A model generated the notes under the pieces. It had not been told where the DNA came from. It saw only the letters and a list, made by a program, of their open reading frames with translations, and made no database searches. From assembly GCA_037954235.1 (NCBI GenBank), contig JBBMOA010000043.1, positions 124,001-188,000 on the forward strand: DNA of 64,000 bases. The letters run 5' to 3'. Below are positions 37,397-51,028 of this stretch, in pieces. This stretch comes from Aulostomus chinensis. Taxonomy: Eukaryota > Chordata > Actinopteri > Syngnathiformes > Aulostomidae. The position numbers and the translations under genes were made by a program. The stretch's first letter is position 1. The number at the start of each line of letters is the position of its first letter.

Positions 37397-40300
37397 TACA
37401 GGAGTTATGCATGAAGTGTTCATTTTGGCCTTCTCTCGCTGAGAAAACGCTATTTGTGACCTGCGACACAGAACAGCCACAACTTTTGTTCAAAGTGAGT
37501 TTTCAGTCAAGTTTCAACCTGAAAGCATAGAAAGATGCATAAACTTGAAGTTACAGGTTGATTTCAGTGAGTTTTCATCAAAATACAGGAGTTCTGCATG
37601 AAGTGTTCTTTTTGGCCTTCTCTCGCTGAGAAAACACTATTTGTGACCTGTGATACAAAAATGCCATAACTTTTCTTCAAAGTGAGTTTTCAGTCAAGTT
37701 TCAACCTGAAAGCATAGAAAGATGCATAAACTTGAAGTTACAGGTGGATTTCAGTGAGTTTTCATCAAAATACAGGAGTTCTGCATGAAGTGTTAATTTT
37801 GGCCTTCTCTCGCTGAGAAAACACTATTTGTGACCTGTGATACAAAAATGCCATAACTTTTGTTCAAAGTGAGTTTTCAGTCAAGTTTCAACCTGAAAGC
37901 ATAGAAAGATACATAAACTTGAAGTTACAGCTTGATTTCAGTGAGTTTTCATCAAAATACAGGAGTTCTGCATGAAGTGTTCTTTTTGGCCTTCTCTCCC
38001 TGAGAAAACGCTATTTTTGACCTGTGATACAAAAATGCCATAACTTTTGTTCAAAGTGAGTTTTCAGTCAAGTTTCAACCTGAAAGCATAGAAAGATGCA
38101 TAAACTTGAAGTTACAGGTGGATTTCAGTGAGTTTTCATCAAAATACAGGAGTTCTGCATGAAGTGTTCATTTTGGCCTTCTCTCGCTGAGAAAACACTA
38201 TTTGTGACCTGTGATACAAAAATGCCATAACTTTTTTTAAAGTGAGTTTTCAGTCAAGTTTCAACCTGAAAGCTTAGAAAGATGCATAAACTTGAAGTTA
38301 CAGCTAGATTTCAGTGAGTTTTCATCAAAATACAGGAGTTCTGCATGAAGTGTTCATTTTGGCATTCTCTCGCTGAGAAAACACTATTTGTGACGTGTGA
38401 TACAAAAATGCCATAACTTTTATTCAAATTGAGTTTTTAGTCAATTTATAACCTGAAAGCAAAGAAAGATGCACAACCTTGAAGTTACAGCTTGATTTCA
38501 GTGAGTTTTCATCAAAATACAGGAGTTATGCATGAAGTGTTAATTTTGGCCTCCTCTCGCTGAGAAAACGCTATTTGTGACCTGCGACACAGAAAAGCCA
38601 TAACTTTGGTTCAAAGTGAGTTTTCAGTCAAGTTTCAACCTGAAAGCATAGAAAGATGCATAAACTTGAAGTTACAGGTGGATTTCAGTGAGTTTTCATC
38701 AAAATACAGGAGTTCTGCATGAAGTGTTCATTTTGGCCTTCTCTCGCTGAGAAAACACTATTTGTGACCTGTGATACAAAAATGCCATAACTTTTTTTAA
38801 AAGTGAGTTTTAAGTCAAGTTTCAACCTGAAATCATAGAAAGATGCATAAACTTGAAGTTACAGCTTGATTTCAGTGAGTTTTCATCAAAATACAGGAGT
38901 TTTGCATGAAGTGTTCATTTTGGCTTTCTCTCGCTGAGAAAACGCTATTTGTGACCTGCGACACAGAACATCCACAACTTCTGTTCAAAGTGAGTTTTCA
39001 GTCAAGTTTCAACCTGAAAGCATAGAAAGATGCATAAACTTGAAGTTACAGGTGGATTTCAGTGAGTTTTCATCAAAATACAGGAGTTCTGCATGAAGTG
39101 TTAATTTTGGCCTTCTCTCGCTGAGAAAACACTATTTGTGACCTGTGATACAAAAATGCCATAACTTTTGTTCAAAGTGAGTTTTCAGTCAAGTTTCAAC
39201 CTGAAAGCATAGAAAGATGCATAAACTTGAAGTTAAAGCTTGATTTCAGTGAGTTTTCATCAAAATACAGGAGTTCTGCATGAAGTGTTCATTTTGGCCT
39301 TCTCTCGCTGAGAAAACACTATTTGTGATGTTTGATACAAATACATAACTTTTCTTCAAAGTGAGTTTTCTGTCAAGTTTCAACCTGAAAGCAAAGAAAG
39401 ATGCATAACCTTGAAGTTACAGCTTGATATCAGTGAGTTTTCATCAAAATACAGGAGTTCTGCATGAAGTGTTAATTTTGGCCTCCTCTCGCTGAGAAAA
39501 CGCTATTTGTGACCTGCGACACAGAACATCCATAACTTTTGTTCAAAGTGAGTTTTCAGTCAAGTTTCAACCTGAAAACATAGAAAGATGCATAAACTTG
39601 AAGTTACAGCTTGATTTCAGTGAGTTTTCATCAAAATACAGGAGTTCTGCATGAAGTGTTCTTTTTGGCCTTCTCTCGTTGAGAAAACACTATTTGTGAC
39701 CTGTGATAAAAAAATGCCATAACTTGTCTTCAAAGTGAGTTTTAAGTCAAGTTTCAACCTGAAAGCATAGAAAGATGCATAAACTTGAAGTTACAGCTTG
39801 ATTTCAGTGAGTTTTCATCAAAATACAGGAGTTCTGCATGAAGTGTTCATTTTGGACTTCTCTCGCTGAGAAAACGGTATTTGTGACCTGCGACACAGAA
39901 CAGCCATAACTTTTGTTCAAAGTGAGTTTTCAGTCAAGTTTCAACCTGAAAGCATAGAAAGATGCATAAACTTGAAGTTACAGCTTGATTTCAGTGAGTT
40001 TTCATCAAAATACCGGAGTTCTGCATGAAGTGTTCATTTTGGCCTTCTCTCGCTGAGAAAACACTATTTGTGACCTGTGATACAAAAATGCCATAACTTT
40101 TTTAAAAAGTGAGTTTTCAGTCAAGTTTCAACCTGAAAGCATAGAAAGATGCATAAACTTGAAGTTACAGGTTGATTTCAGTGAGTTTTCATCAAAATAC
40201 AGGAGTTCTGCATGAAGTGTTAATTTTGGCCTCCTCTCGCTGAGAAAACGCTATTTGTGACCTGCGAAAAAGAACATCCATAACTTTTGTTCAAAGTGAG

Positions 40301-40945
40301 TTTTCAGTCAAGTTTCAACCTGAAAACATAGAAAGATGCATAAACTTGAAGTTACAGCTTGATTTCAGTGAGTTTTCATCAAAATACAGGAGTTCTGCAT
40401 GAAGTGTTCTTTTTGGCCTTCTCTCGCTGAGAAAACACTATTTGTGACCTGTGATACAAAAATGCGATAACTTTTGTTCAAAGTGAGTTTTCAGTCAAGT
40501 TTCAACCTGAAAGCATAGAAAGATGCATAAACTTGAAGTTACTGGTGGATTTCAGTGAGTTTTCATCAAAATACAGGAGTTCTGCATGAAGTGTTCATTT
40601 TGGCCTTCTCTCGCTGAGAAAACACTATTTGTGACCTGTGATACAAAAATGCCATAACTTTTGTTCAAAGTGAGTTTTCAGTCAAGTTTCAACCTGAAAG
40701 CATAGAAAGATGCATAAACTTGAAGTTACAGCTTGATTTCAGTGAATTTTCATCAAAATACAGGAGTTCTGCATGAAGTGTTCATTTTGGCCTTCTCTCG
40801 CTGAGAAAACACTATTTGTGACCTGTGATACAAAAATGCCATAACTTTTTTTAAAAGTGAGTTTTCAGTCAAGTGTCAACCTGAAATCATAGAAAGATGC
40901 ATAAACTTGAAGTTACAGGTTGATTTCAGTGAGTTTTCATCAAAA
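37397..40945 (+). repeat. Longest higher-order repeat, copy 1 (19 monomers)
   Basis: It starts with a GTTATGC B monomer with CCACAAC and ends with a TTTTTTTAAAAG/CAAGTGTC/AAATCATAG monomer. Rare markers within it recur 4110 bp later: CTCTCCCTG at 37991 and 42101; CAGCTAGATTTC after 38300; GTTTTGC with CATCCACAAC; GATGTTTGAT at 39327 and 43437; CTCGTTG with ACTTGTCTTC; GGACTTC with ACGGTATTTG. The 4110-bp offset equals 22 monomers minus the 4 bases lost in one 1-bp and one 3-bp deletion. Confidence 0.87.
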
Positions 40946-41506
40946 TACAGGAGTTCTGCATGAAGTGTTCTTTTTGGCCTTCTCTCGCTGAGAAAACACT
41001 ATTTGTGACCTGTGATACAAAAATGCGATAACTTTTGTTCAAAGTGAGTTTTCAGTCAAGTTTCAACCTGAAAGCATAGAAAGATGCATAAACTTGAAGT
41101 TACTGGTGGATTTCAGTGAGTTTTCATCAAAATACAGGAGTTCTGCATGAAGTGTTCATTTTGGCCTTCTCTCGCTGAGAAAACGCTATTTGTGACCTGT
41201 GATACAAAAATGCCATAACTTTTGTTCAAAGTGAGTTTTCAGTCAAGTTTCAACCTGAAAGCATAGAAAGATGCATAAACTTGAAGTTACAGCTTGATTT
41301 CAGTGAATTTTCATCAAAATACAGGAGTTCTGCATGAAGTGTTCATTTTGGCCTTCTCTCGCTGAGAAAACACTATTTGTGACCTGTGATACAAAAATGC
41401 CATAACTTTTTTTAAAAGTGAGTTTTCAGTCAAGTGTCAACCTGAAATCATAGAAAGATGCATAAACTTGAAGTTACAGGTTGATTTCAGTGAGTTTTCA
41501 TCAAAA
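40385..41506 (+). repeat. 3-mer tandem duplication (561 bp x 2)
   Basis: The monomers are: GTTCTTTTT with ATGCGATAAC ending TTACTGGTGG; an A ending AGTGAATTTT; TTTTTTTAAAAG with CAAGTGTC, AAATCATAG and GGTTGAT. The set occurs at 40385-40945 and 40946-41506. The middle monomer of the second copy has G at 53 on an A core. Copy 2 of the long repeat has this trimer only once (44869-45429). Confidence 0.87.
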
Positions 41507-44500
41507 TACAGGAGTTATGCATGAAGTGTTCATTTTGGCCTTCTCTCGCTGAGAAAACGCTATTTGTGACCTGCGACACAGAACAGCCACAACTTTTGTT
41601 CAAAGTGAGTTTTCAGTCAAGTTTCAACCTGAAAGCATAGAAAGATGCATAAACTTGAAGTTACAGGTTGATTTCAGTGAGTTTTCATCAAAATACAGGA
41701 GTTCTGCATGAAGTGTTCTTTTTGGCCTTCTCTCGCTGAGAAAACACTATTTGTGACCTGTGATACAAAAATGCGATAACTTTTTTTCAAAGTGAGTTTT
41801 CAGTCAAGTTTCAACCTGAAAGCATAGAAAGATGCATAAACTTGAAGTTACAGGTGGATTTCAGTGAGTTTTCATCAAAATACAGGAGTTCTGCATGAAG
41901 TGTTCATTTTGGCCTTCTCTCGCTGAGAAAACACTATTTGTGACCTGTGATACAAAAATGCCATAACTTTTGTTCAAAGTGAGTTTTCAGTCAAGTTTCA
42001 ACCTGAAAGCATAGAAAGATACATAAACTTGAAGTTACAGCTTGATTTCAGTGAGTTTTCATCAAAATACAGGAGTTCTGCATGAAGTGTTCTTTTTGGC
42101 CTTCTCTCCCTGAGAAAACGCTATTTTTGACCTGTGATACAAAAATGCCATAACTTTTGTTCAAAGTGAGTTTTCAGTCAAGTTTCAACCTGAAAGCATA
42201 GAAAGATGCATAAACTTGAAGTTACAGGTGGATTTCAGTGAGTTTTCATCAAAATACAGGAGTTCTGCATGAAGTGTTCATTTTGGCCTTCTCTCGCTGA
42301 GAAAACACTATTTGTGACCTGTGATACAAAAATGCCATAACTTTTTTTAAAGTGAGTTTTCAGTCAAGTTTCAACCTGAAAGCTTAGAAAGATGCATAAA
42401 CTTGAAGTTACAGCTAGATTTCAGTGAGTTTTCATCAAAATACAGGAGTTCTGCATGAAGTGTTCATTTTGGCATTCTCTCGCTGAGAAAACACTATTTG
42501 TGACGTGTGATACAAAAATGCCATAACTTTTGTTCAAAGTGAGTTTTTAGTCAAGTTTCAACCTGAAAGCAAAGAAAGATGCACAACCTTGAAGTTACAG
42601 CTTGATTTCAGTGAGTTTTCATCAAAATACAGGAGTTATGCATGAAGTGTTAATTTTGGCCTCCTCTCGCTGAGAAAACGCTATTTGTGACCTGCGACAC
42701 AGAACAGCCATAACTTTGGTTCAAAGTGAGTTTTCAGTCAAGTTTCAACCTGAAAGCATAGAAAGATGCATAAACTTGAAGTTACAGGTGGATTTCAGTG
42801 AGTTTTCATCAAAATACAGGAGTTCTGCATGAAGTGTTCATTTTGGCCTTCTCTCGCTGAGAAAACACTATTTGTGACCTGTGATACAAAAATGCCATAA
42901 CTTTTTTTAAAAGTGAGTTTTAAGTCAAGTTTCAACCTGAAATCATAGAAAGATGCATAAACTTGAAGTTACAGCTTGATTTCAGTGAGTTTTCATCAAA
43001 ATACAGGAGTTTTGCATGAAGTGTTCATTTTGGCCTTCTCTCGCTGAGAAAACGCTATTTGTGACCTGCGACACAGAACATCCACAACTTCTGTTCAAAG
43101 TGAGTTTTCAGTCAAGTTTCAACCTGAAAGCATAGAAAGATGCATAAACTTGAAGTTACAGGTGGATTTCAGTGAGTTTTCATCAAAATACAGGAGTTCT
43201 GCATGAAGTGTTCATTTTGGCCTTCTCTCGCTGAGAAAACACTATTTGTGACCTGTGATACAAAAATGCCATAACTTTTGTTCAAAGTGAGTTTTCAGTC
43301 AAGTTTCAACCTGAAAGCATAGAAAGATGCATAAACTTGAAGTTACAGCTTGATTTCAGTGAGTTTTCATCAAAATACAGGAGTTCTGCATGAAGTGTTC
43401 ATTTTGGCCTTCTCTCGCTGAGAAAACACTATTTGTGATGTTTGATACAAATACATAACTTTTCTTCAAAGTGAGTTTTCTGTCAAGTTTCAACCTGAAA
43501 GCAAAGAAAGATGCATAACCTTGAAGTTACAGCTTGATATCAGTGAGTTTTCATCAAAATACAGGAGTTATGCATGAAGTGTTAATTTTGGCCTCCTCTC
43601 GCTGAGAAAACGCTATTTGTGACCTGCGACACAGAACATCCATAACTTTTGTTCAAAGTGAGTTTTCAGTCAAGTTTCAACCTGAAAACATAGAAAGATG
43701 CATAAACTTGAAGTTACAGCTTGATTTCAGTGAGTTTTCATCAAAATACAGGAGTTCTGCATGAAGTGTTCTTTTTGGCCTTCTCTCGTTGAGAAAACAC
43801 TATTTGTGACCTGTGATAAAAAAATGCCATAACTTGTCTTCAAAGTGAGTTTTAAGTCAAGTTTCAACCTGAAAGCATAGAAAGATGCATAAACTTGAAG
43901 TTACAGCTTGATTTCAGTGAGTTTTCATCAAAATACAGGAGTTCTGCATGAAGAGTTCATTTTGGACTTCTCTCGCTGAGAAAACGGTATTTGTGACCTG
44001 CGACACAGAACAGCCATAACTTTTGTTCAAAGTGAGTTTTCAGTCAAGTTTCAACCTGAAAGCATAGAAAGATGCATAAACTTGAAGTTACAGCTTGATT
44101 TCAGTGAGTTTTCATCAAAATACCGGAGTTCTGCATGAAGTGTTCATTTTGGCCTTCTCTCGCTGAGAAAACACTATTTGTGACCTGTGATACAAAAATG
44201 CCATAACTTTTGTTCAAAGTGAGTTTTCAGTCAAGTTTCAACCTGAAAGCATAGAAAGATGCATAAACTTGAAGTTACAGCTTGATTTCAGTGAGTTTTC
44301 ATCAAAATACAGGAGTTCTGCATGAAGTGTTCATTTTGGCCTTCTCTCGCTGAGAAAACACTATTTGTGACCTGTGATACAAAAATGCCATAACTTTTGT
44401 TCAAAGTGAGTTTTCAGTCAAGTTTCAACCTGAAAGCATAGAAAGATGCATAAACTTGAAGTTACAGCTTGATTTCAGTGAGTTTTCATCAAAATACAGG

Positions 44501-45429
44501 AGTTTTGCATGAAGTGTTCATTTTGGCCTTCTCTCGCTGAGAAAACACTATTTGTGACCTGTGATACAAAAATGCCATAACTTTTTTAAAAAGTGAGTTT
44601 TCAGTCAAGTTTCAACCTGAAAGCATAGAAAGATGCATAAACTTTAAGTTACAGGTTGATTTCAGTGAGTTTTCATCAAAATACAGGAGTTCTGCATGAA
44701 GTGTTAATTTTGGCCTCCTCTCGCTGAGAAAACGCTATTTGTGACCTGCGAAACAGAACATCCATAACTTTTGTTCAAAGTGAGTTTTCAGTCAAGTTTC
44801 AACCTGAAAACATAGAAAGATGCATAAACTTGAAGTTACAGCTTGATTTCAGTGAGTTTTCATCAAAATACAGGAGTTCTGCATGAAGTGTTCTTTTTGG
44901 CCTTCTCTCGCTGAGAAAACACTATTTGTGACCTGTGATACAAAAATGCGATAACTTTTGTTCAAAGTGAGTTTTCAGTCAAGTTTCAACCTGAAAGCAT
45001 AGAAAGATGCATAAACTTGAAGTTACTGGTGGATTTCAGTGAGTTTTCATCAAAATACAGGAGTTCTGCATGAAGTGTTCATTTTGGCCTTCTCTCGCTG
45101 AGAAAACACTATTTGTGACCTGTGATACAAAAATGCCATAACTTTTGTTCAAAGTGAGTTTTCAGTCAAGTTTCAACCTGAAAGCATAGAAAGATGCATA
45201 AACTTGAAGTTACAGCTTGATTTCAGTGAATTTTCATCAAAATACAGGCGTTCTGCATGAAGTGTTCATTTTGGCCTTCTCTCGCTGAGAAAACACTATT
45301 TGTGACCTGTGATACAAAAATGCCATAACTTTTTTTAAAAGTGAGTTTTCAGTCAAGTTTCAACCTGAAATCATAGAAAGATGCATAAACTTGAAGTTAC
45401 AGGTTGATTTCAGTGAGTTTTCATCAAAA
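41507..45429 (+). repeat. Longest higher-order repeat, copy 2 (21 monomers)
   Basis: Follows 37397-40945 marker for marker up to the TACCGGAG monomer at 44121. Two additional A monomers appear there; beyond them the offset is 4484 bp and the order continues (TTTTTTAAAAAG, GTTAATTTT C-like, GCGATAAC, AGTGAATTTT, AAATCATAG). Base differences include AGAGTTCATT at 43934, and GTTCAAAG in place of ATTCAAAT near 42530. Confidence 0.86.
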
Positions 45430-48400
45430 TACAGGAGTTCTGCATGAAGTGTTCATTTTGGCCTTCTCTCGCTGAGAAAACGCTATTTGTGACCTGCGAC
45501 ACAGAACAGCCACAACTTTTGTTCAAAGTGAGTTTTCAGTCAAGTTTCAACCTGAAAGCATAGAAAGATGCATAAACTTGAAGTTAAAGGTGGATTTCAG
45601 TGACTTTTCATCAAAATACCCGAGTTCTGCATGAGGTGTTCATTTTGGCCTTCTCTCACTGAGAAAACACTATTTGTGACCTGTGATACAAAAATGCCAT
45701 AACTTTTGTTCAAAGTGAGTTTTCAGTCAAGTTTCAACCTGAAAGCATAGAAAGATGCATAAACTTGAAGTTACAGCTTGATTTCAGTGAATTTTCATCA
45801 AAATACAGGAGTTCTGCATGAAGTGTTCATTTTGGCCTTCTCTCGCTGAGAAAACACTATTTGTGACCTGTGATACAAAAATGCCATAACTTTTTTTAAA
45901 GTGAGTTTTCAGTCAAGTTTCAACCTGAAAGCTTAGAAAGATGCATAAACTTGAAGTTACAGCTTGATTTCAGTGAGTTTTCATCAAAATACAGGAGTTC
46001 TGCATGAAGTGTTCTTTTTGGCCTTCTCTCACTGAGAAAACACTATTTGTGACCTGTGATACAAAAATGCCATAACTTTTCTTCAAAGTGAGTTTTCAGT
46101 CAAGTTTCAACCTGAAAGCATAGAAAGATGCACAACCTTGAAGTTACAGCTTGATTTCAGTGAGTTTTCATCAAAATACAGGAGTTATGCATGAAGTGTT
46201 AATTTTGGCCTCCTCTCGCTGAGAAAACGCTATTTGTGACCTGCGACACAGAACAGCCATAACTTTTGTTCAAAGTGAGTTTTCAGTCAAGTTTCAACCT
46301 GAAAGCATAGAAAGATGCATAAACTTGAAGTTACAGCTTTATTTCAGTGAGTTTTCATCAAAATACAGGAGTTCTGCATGAAGTGTTCTTTTTGGCCTTC
46401 TCTCGCTGAGAAAACACTATTTGTGACCTGTGATACAAAAATGCCATAACTTTTGTTCAAAGTGAGTTTTCAGTCAAGTTTCAACCTGAAAGCATAGAAA
46501 GATGCATAAACTTGAAGTTACAGCTTGATTTCAGTGAGTTTTCATCAAAATACAGGAGTTCTGCATGAAGTGTTCATTTTGGCCTTCTCTCGCTGAGAAA
46601 ACACTATTTGTGATGTTTGATACAAATACATAACTTTTCTTCAAAGTGAGTTTTCTGTCAAGTTTCAACCTGAAAGCAAAGAAAGATGCATAACCTTGAA
46701 GTTACAGCTTGAAATCAGTGAGTTTTCATCAAAATACAGGAGTTATGCATGAAGTGTTAATTTTGGCCTCCTCTCGCTGAGAAAACGCTATTTGTGACCT
46801 GCGACACAGAACATCCATAACTTTTGTTCAAAGTGAGTTTTCAGTCAAGTTTCAACCTGAAAACATAGAAAGATGCATAAACTTGAAGTTACAGCTTGAT
46901 TTCAGTGAGTTTTCATCAAAATACAGGAGTTCTGCATGAATTGTTCTTTTTGCCTTCTCTCGTTGAGAAAACACTATTTGTGACCTGTGATAAAAAAATG
47001 CCATAACTTGTCTTCAAAGTGAGTTTTAAGTCAAGTTTCAACCTGAAAGCATAGAAAGATGCATAACCTCGAAGTTACAGCTTGATTTCAGTGAGTTTTC
47101 ATCAAAATACAGGAGTTCTGCATGAAGTGTTCATTTTGGACTTCTCTCGCTGAGAAAACGGTATTTGTGACCTGCGACACAAAACAGCCATAACTTTTGT
47201 TCAAAGTGAGTTTTCAGTCAAGTTTCAACCTGAAAGCATAGAAAGATGCATAAACTTGAAGTTACAGCTTGATTTCAGTGAGTTTTCATCAAAATACCGG
47301 AGTTCTGCATGAAGTGTTCATTTTGGCCTTCTCTCGCTGAGAAAACACTATTTGTGACCTGTGATACAAAAATGCCATAACTTTTGTTCAAAGTGAGTTT
47401 TCAGTCAAGTTTCAACCTGAAAGCATAGAAAGATGCATAAACTTGAAGTTACAGCTTGATTTCAGTGAGTTTTCATCAAATACAGGAGTTTTGCATGAAG
47501 TGTTCATTTTGGCCTTCTCTCGCTGAGAAAACACTATTTGTGACCTGTGATACAAAAATGCCATAACTTTTTTAAAAGTGAGTTTTCAGTCAAGTTTCAA
47601 CCTGAAAGCATAGAAAGATGCATAAACTTGAAGTTACAGGTTGATTTCAGTGAGTTTTCATCAAAATACAGGAGTTCTGCATGAAGTGTTAATTTTGGCC
47701 TCCTCTCGCTGAGAAAACGCTATTTGTGACCTGCGAAACAGAACATCCATAACTTTTGTTCAAAGTGAGTTTTCAGTCAAGTTTCAACCTGAAAGCATAG
47801 AAAGATGCATAAACTTGAAGTTAAAGGTGGATTTCAGTGAGTTTTCATCAAAATACCCGAGTTCTGCATGAGGTGTTCATTTTGGCCTTCTCTCACTGAG
47901 AAAACACTATTTGTGACCTGTGATACAAAAATGCCATAACTTTTGTTCAAAGTGAGTTTTCAGTCAAGTTTCATCCTGAAAGCATAGAAAGATGCATAAA
48001 CTTGAAGTTACAGCTTGATTTCAGTGAATTTTCATCAAAATACAGGAGTTCTGCATGAAGTGTTCTTTTTGGCCTTCTCTCGCTGAGAAAACACTATTTG
48101 TGACCTGTGATACAAAAATGCCATAACTTTTCTTCAAAGTGAGTTTTCAGTCAAGTTTCAACCTGAAAGCATAGAAAGATGCATAAACTTGAAGTTACAG
48201 GTGGATTTAAGTGAGTTTTCATCAAAATACAGGAGTTATGCATGAAGTGTTAATTTTGGCCTCCTCTCGCTGAGAAAACGCTATTTGTGACCTGCGACAC
48301 AGAACAGCCATAAATTTTTTTAAAGTGAGTTTTCAGTCAAGTTTCAACCTGAAAGCATAGAAAGATGCATAAACTTGAAGTTACAGCTTTATTTCAGTGA

Positions 48401-49721
48401 GTTTTCATCAAAATACAGGAGTTCTGCATGAAGTGTTCTTTTTGGCCTTCTCTCGCTGAGAAAACACTATTTGTGACCTGTGATAAAAAAATGCCATAAC
48501 TTTTCTTCAAAGTGAGTTTTAAGTCAAGTTTCAACCTGAAAGCATAGAAAGATGCATAAACTTGAAGTTACAGGTGGATTTCAGTGAGTTTTCATCAAAA
48601 TACAGGAGTTCTGCATGAAGTGTTCATTTTGGCCTTCTCTCGCTGAGAAAACACTATTTTTGACCTGTGATACAAAAATGCCATAACTTTTTTTAAAAGT
48701 GAGTTTTCAGTCAAGTTTCAACCTGAAATCATAGAAAGATGCATAAACTTGAAGTTACAGCTTGATTTCAGTGAGTTTTCATCAAAATACAGGAGTTTTG
48801 CATGAAGTTTTCATTTTGGCCTTCTCTCGCTGAGAAAACGCTATTTGTGACCTGCGACACAGAAACAGCCACAACTTTTGTTCAAAGTGAGTTTTCAGTC
48901 AAGTTTCAACCTGAAAGCATAGAAAGATGCATAAACTTGAAGTTACAGGTGGATTTCAGTGAGTTTTCATCAAAATACAGGAGTTCTGCATGAAGTGTTC
49001 ATTTTGGCCTTCTCTCGCTGAGAAAACACTATTTGTGACCTGTGATACAAAAATGCCATAACTTTTGTTCAAAGTGAGTTTTCAGTCAAGTTTCAACCTG
49101 AAAGCATAGAAAGATGCATAAACTTGAAGTTACAGGTGGATTTCAGTGAGTTTTCATCAAAATACAGGAGTTCTGCATGAAGTGTTCATTTTGGCCTTCT
49201 CTCGCTGAGAAAACACTATTTGTGATGTGTGATACAAAAACCATAACTTTTGTTCAAAGTGAGTTTTCAGTCAAGTTTCAACCTGAAAGCAAAGAAAGAT
49301 GCATAAACTTGAAGTTAAAGATTGATTTCAGTGAGTTTTCATCAAAATACAGGAGTTATGCATGAAGTGTTAATTTTGGCCTCCTCTCGCTGAGAAAACG
49401 CTATTTGTGACCTGCGACACAGAACAGCCATAACTTTTGTTCAAAGTGAGTTTTCAGTCAAGTTTCAACCTGAAAGCATAGAAAGATGCATAAACTTGAA
49501 GTTACAGCTTTATTTCACTGAGTTTTCATCAAAATACAGGAGTTCTGCATGAAGTGTTCTTTTTTGCCTTCTCTCGCTGAGAAAACACTATTTGTGACCT
49601 GTGATACAAAAATACCATAACTTTTCTTCAAAGTGAGTTTTAAGTCAAGTTTCAACCTGAAAGCTTAGAAAGATGCATAAACTTGAAGTTACAGCTTGAT
49701 TTCAGTGAGTTTTCATCAAAA
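45430..49721 (+). repeat. Mixed segment around partial copy 3
   Basis: Outside 46551-47853 this stretch is a mixture of B, C and A monomers. TACCCGAG/GAGGTGTTC monomers at 45617 and 47854 are near copies. The monomer at 48788 has a 1-bp insertion (CAGAAACAGCC), and 49163 is 2 bp short (ACAAAAACCATAAC). These two indels keep ATG frames of about 63 codons open; I regard those as chance. C monomers with TTTATTTCA endings occur at 46177, 48228 and 49348. Confidence 0.75.
46551..47853 (+). repeat. Longest higher-order repeat, partial copy 3 (7 monomers)
   Basis: Repeats the segment from GATGTTTGAT (46612) through the C dimer partner, CTCGTTG, GGACTTC/ACGGTATTTG, TACCGGAG, GTTTTGC and GTTAATTTT/GAAACAG monomers, 3175 bp after copy 2. 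It has lost one of the two extra A monomers and gathered three more 1-bp deletions (near 46950, 47480 and 47570). It then switches to sequence like 45430-45803 (TTAAAGGTGG, TACCCGAG, GAGGTGTTC). Confidence 0.84.
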
Positions 49722-51028
49722 TACAGGAGTTCTGCATGAAGTGTTCATTTTGGCATTCTCTCGCTGAGAAAACACTATTTTTGACCTGTGATCCAAAAAT
49801 GCCATAACTTTTGTTCAAAGTGAGTTTTCAGTCAAGTTTCAACCTGAAAGCAAAGAAAGATGCATAACCTTGAAGTTACAGCTTGATTTCAGTGAGTTTT
49901 CATCAAAATACAGGAGTTATGCATGAAGTGTTAATTTTGGCCTCCTCTCGCTGAGAAAACGCTATTTGTGACCTGCGACACAGAAAAGCCATAACTTTTA
50001 TTCAAATTGAGTTTTCAGTCAAGTTTCAACCTGAAAGCATAGAAAGATGCATAAACTTGAAGTTACAGCTTTATTTCACTGAGTTTTCATCAAAATACAG
50101 GAGTTCTGCATGAAGTGTTCTTTTTGGCCTTCTCTCGCTGAGAAAACACTATTTATGACCTGTGATACAAAAATGCCATAACTTTTTTTAAAAGTGAGTT
50201 TTAAGTCAAGTTTCAACCTCAAATCATATAAAGATGCATAAACTTGAAGTTACAGCTTGATTTCAGTGAGTTTTCATCAAAATACAGGAGTTTTGCATGA
50301 AGTTTTCATTTTGGCCTTCTCTCGCTGAGAAAACACTATTTGTGACCTGTGATACAAAAATGCCATAAGTTTTTTTAAAGTGAGTTTTCAGTCAAGTTTC
50401 AACCTGAAAGCTTAGAAAGATGCATAAACTTGAAGTTACAGCTTGATTTCAGTGAGTTTTCAACAAAATACAGGAGTTCTGCATGAAGTGTTCATTTTGG
50501 CCTTCTCTCGCTGAGAAAACACTATTTGTGACCTGTGATCCAAAAATGCCATAACTTTTGTTCAAAGTGAGTTTTCAGTCAAGTTTCAACCTGAAAGCAA
50601 AGAAAGATGCATCACCTTGAAGTAACAGCTTGATTTCAGTGAGTTTTCATCAAAATACAGGAGTTATGCATGAAGTGTTAATTTTGGCCTCCTCTCGCTG
50701 AGAAAACGCTATTTGTGACCTGCGACACAGAAAAGCCATAACTTTTGTTCAAATTGAGTTTTCAGTCAAGTTTCAACCTGAAAGCATAGAAAGATGCATA
50801 AACTTGAAGTTACAGCTTTATTTCACTGAGTTTTCATCAAAATACAGGAGTTCTGCATGAAGTGTTCTTTTTGGCCTTCTCTCGCTGAGAAAACACTATT
50901 TGTGACCTGTGATACAAACATGCCATAACTTTTGTTCAAAGTGAGTTTTCAGTCAAGTTTCAACCTGAAAGCATAGAAAGATGCATAAACTTGAAGTTAC
51001 AGCTTGATTTCAGTGAGTTTTCATCAAA
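49722..51028 (+). repeat. 4-mer repeat (747 bp) built on a D-C dimer
   Basis: The order is: a GATCCAAAAATG/GCAAAG D monomer; a C monomer with AGAAAAGCC, TCAAATTGAG and TTTATTTCACTG; a GTTCTTTTT monomer; then a GTTTTGC monomer in copy 1 only. Copy 1 is 49722-50468. Copy 2 starts at 50469 and has three monomers, the last ending in a 1-bp deletion (ATCAAATACAGG). Confidence 0.8.

Noticed and set aside
48802..49365. Two ATG-started frames of 63 and 62 codons
   Set aside because: Each is held open by a local indel (1-bp insertion near 48864, 2-bp deletion near 49235) in the rotating satellite frame. Their peptides are translations of the monomer.
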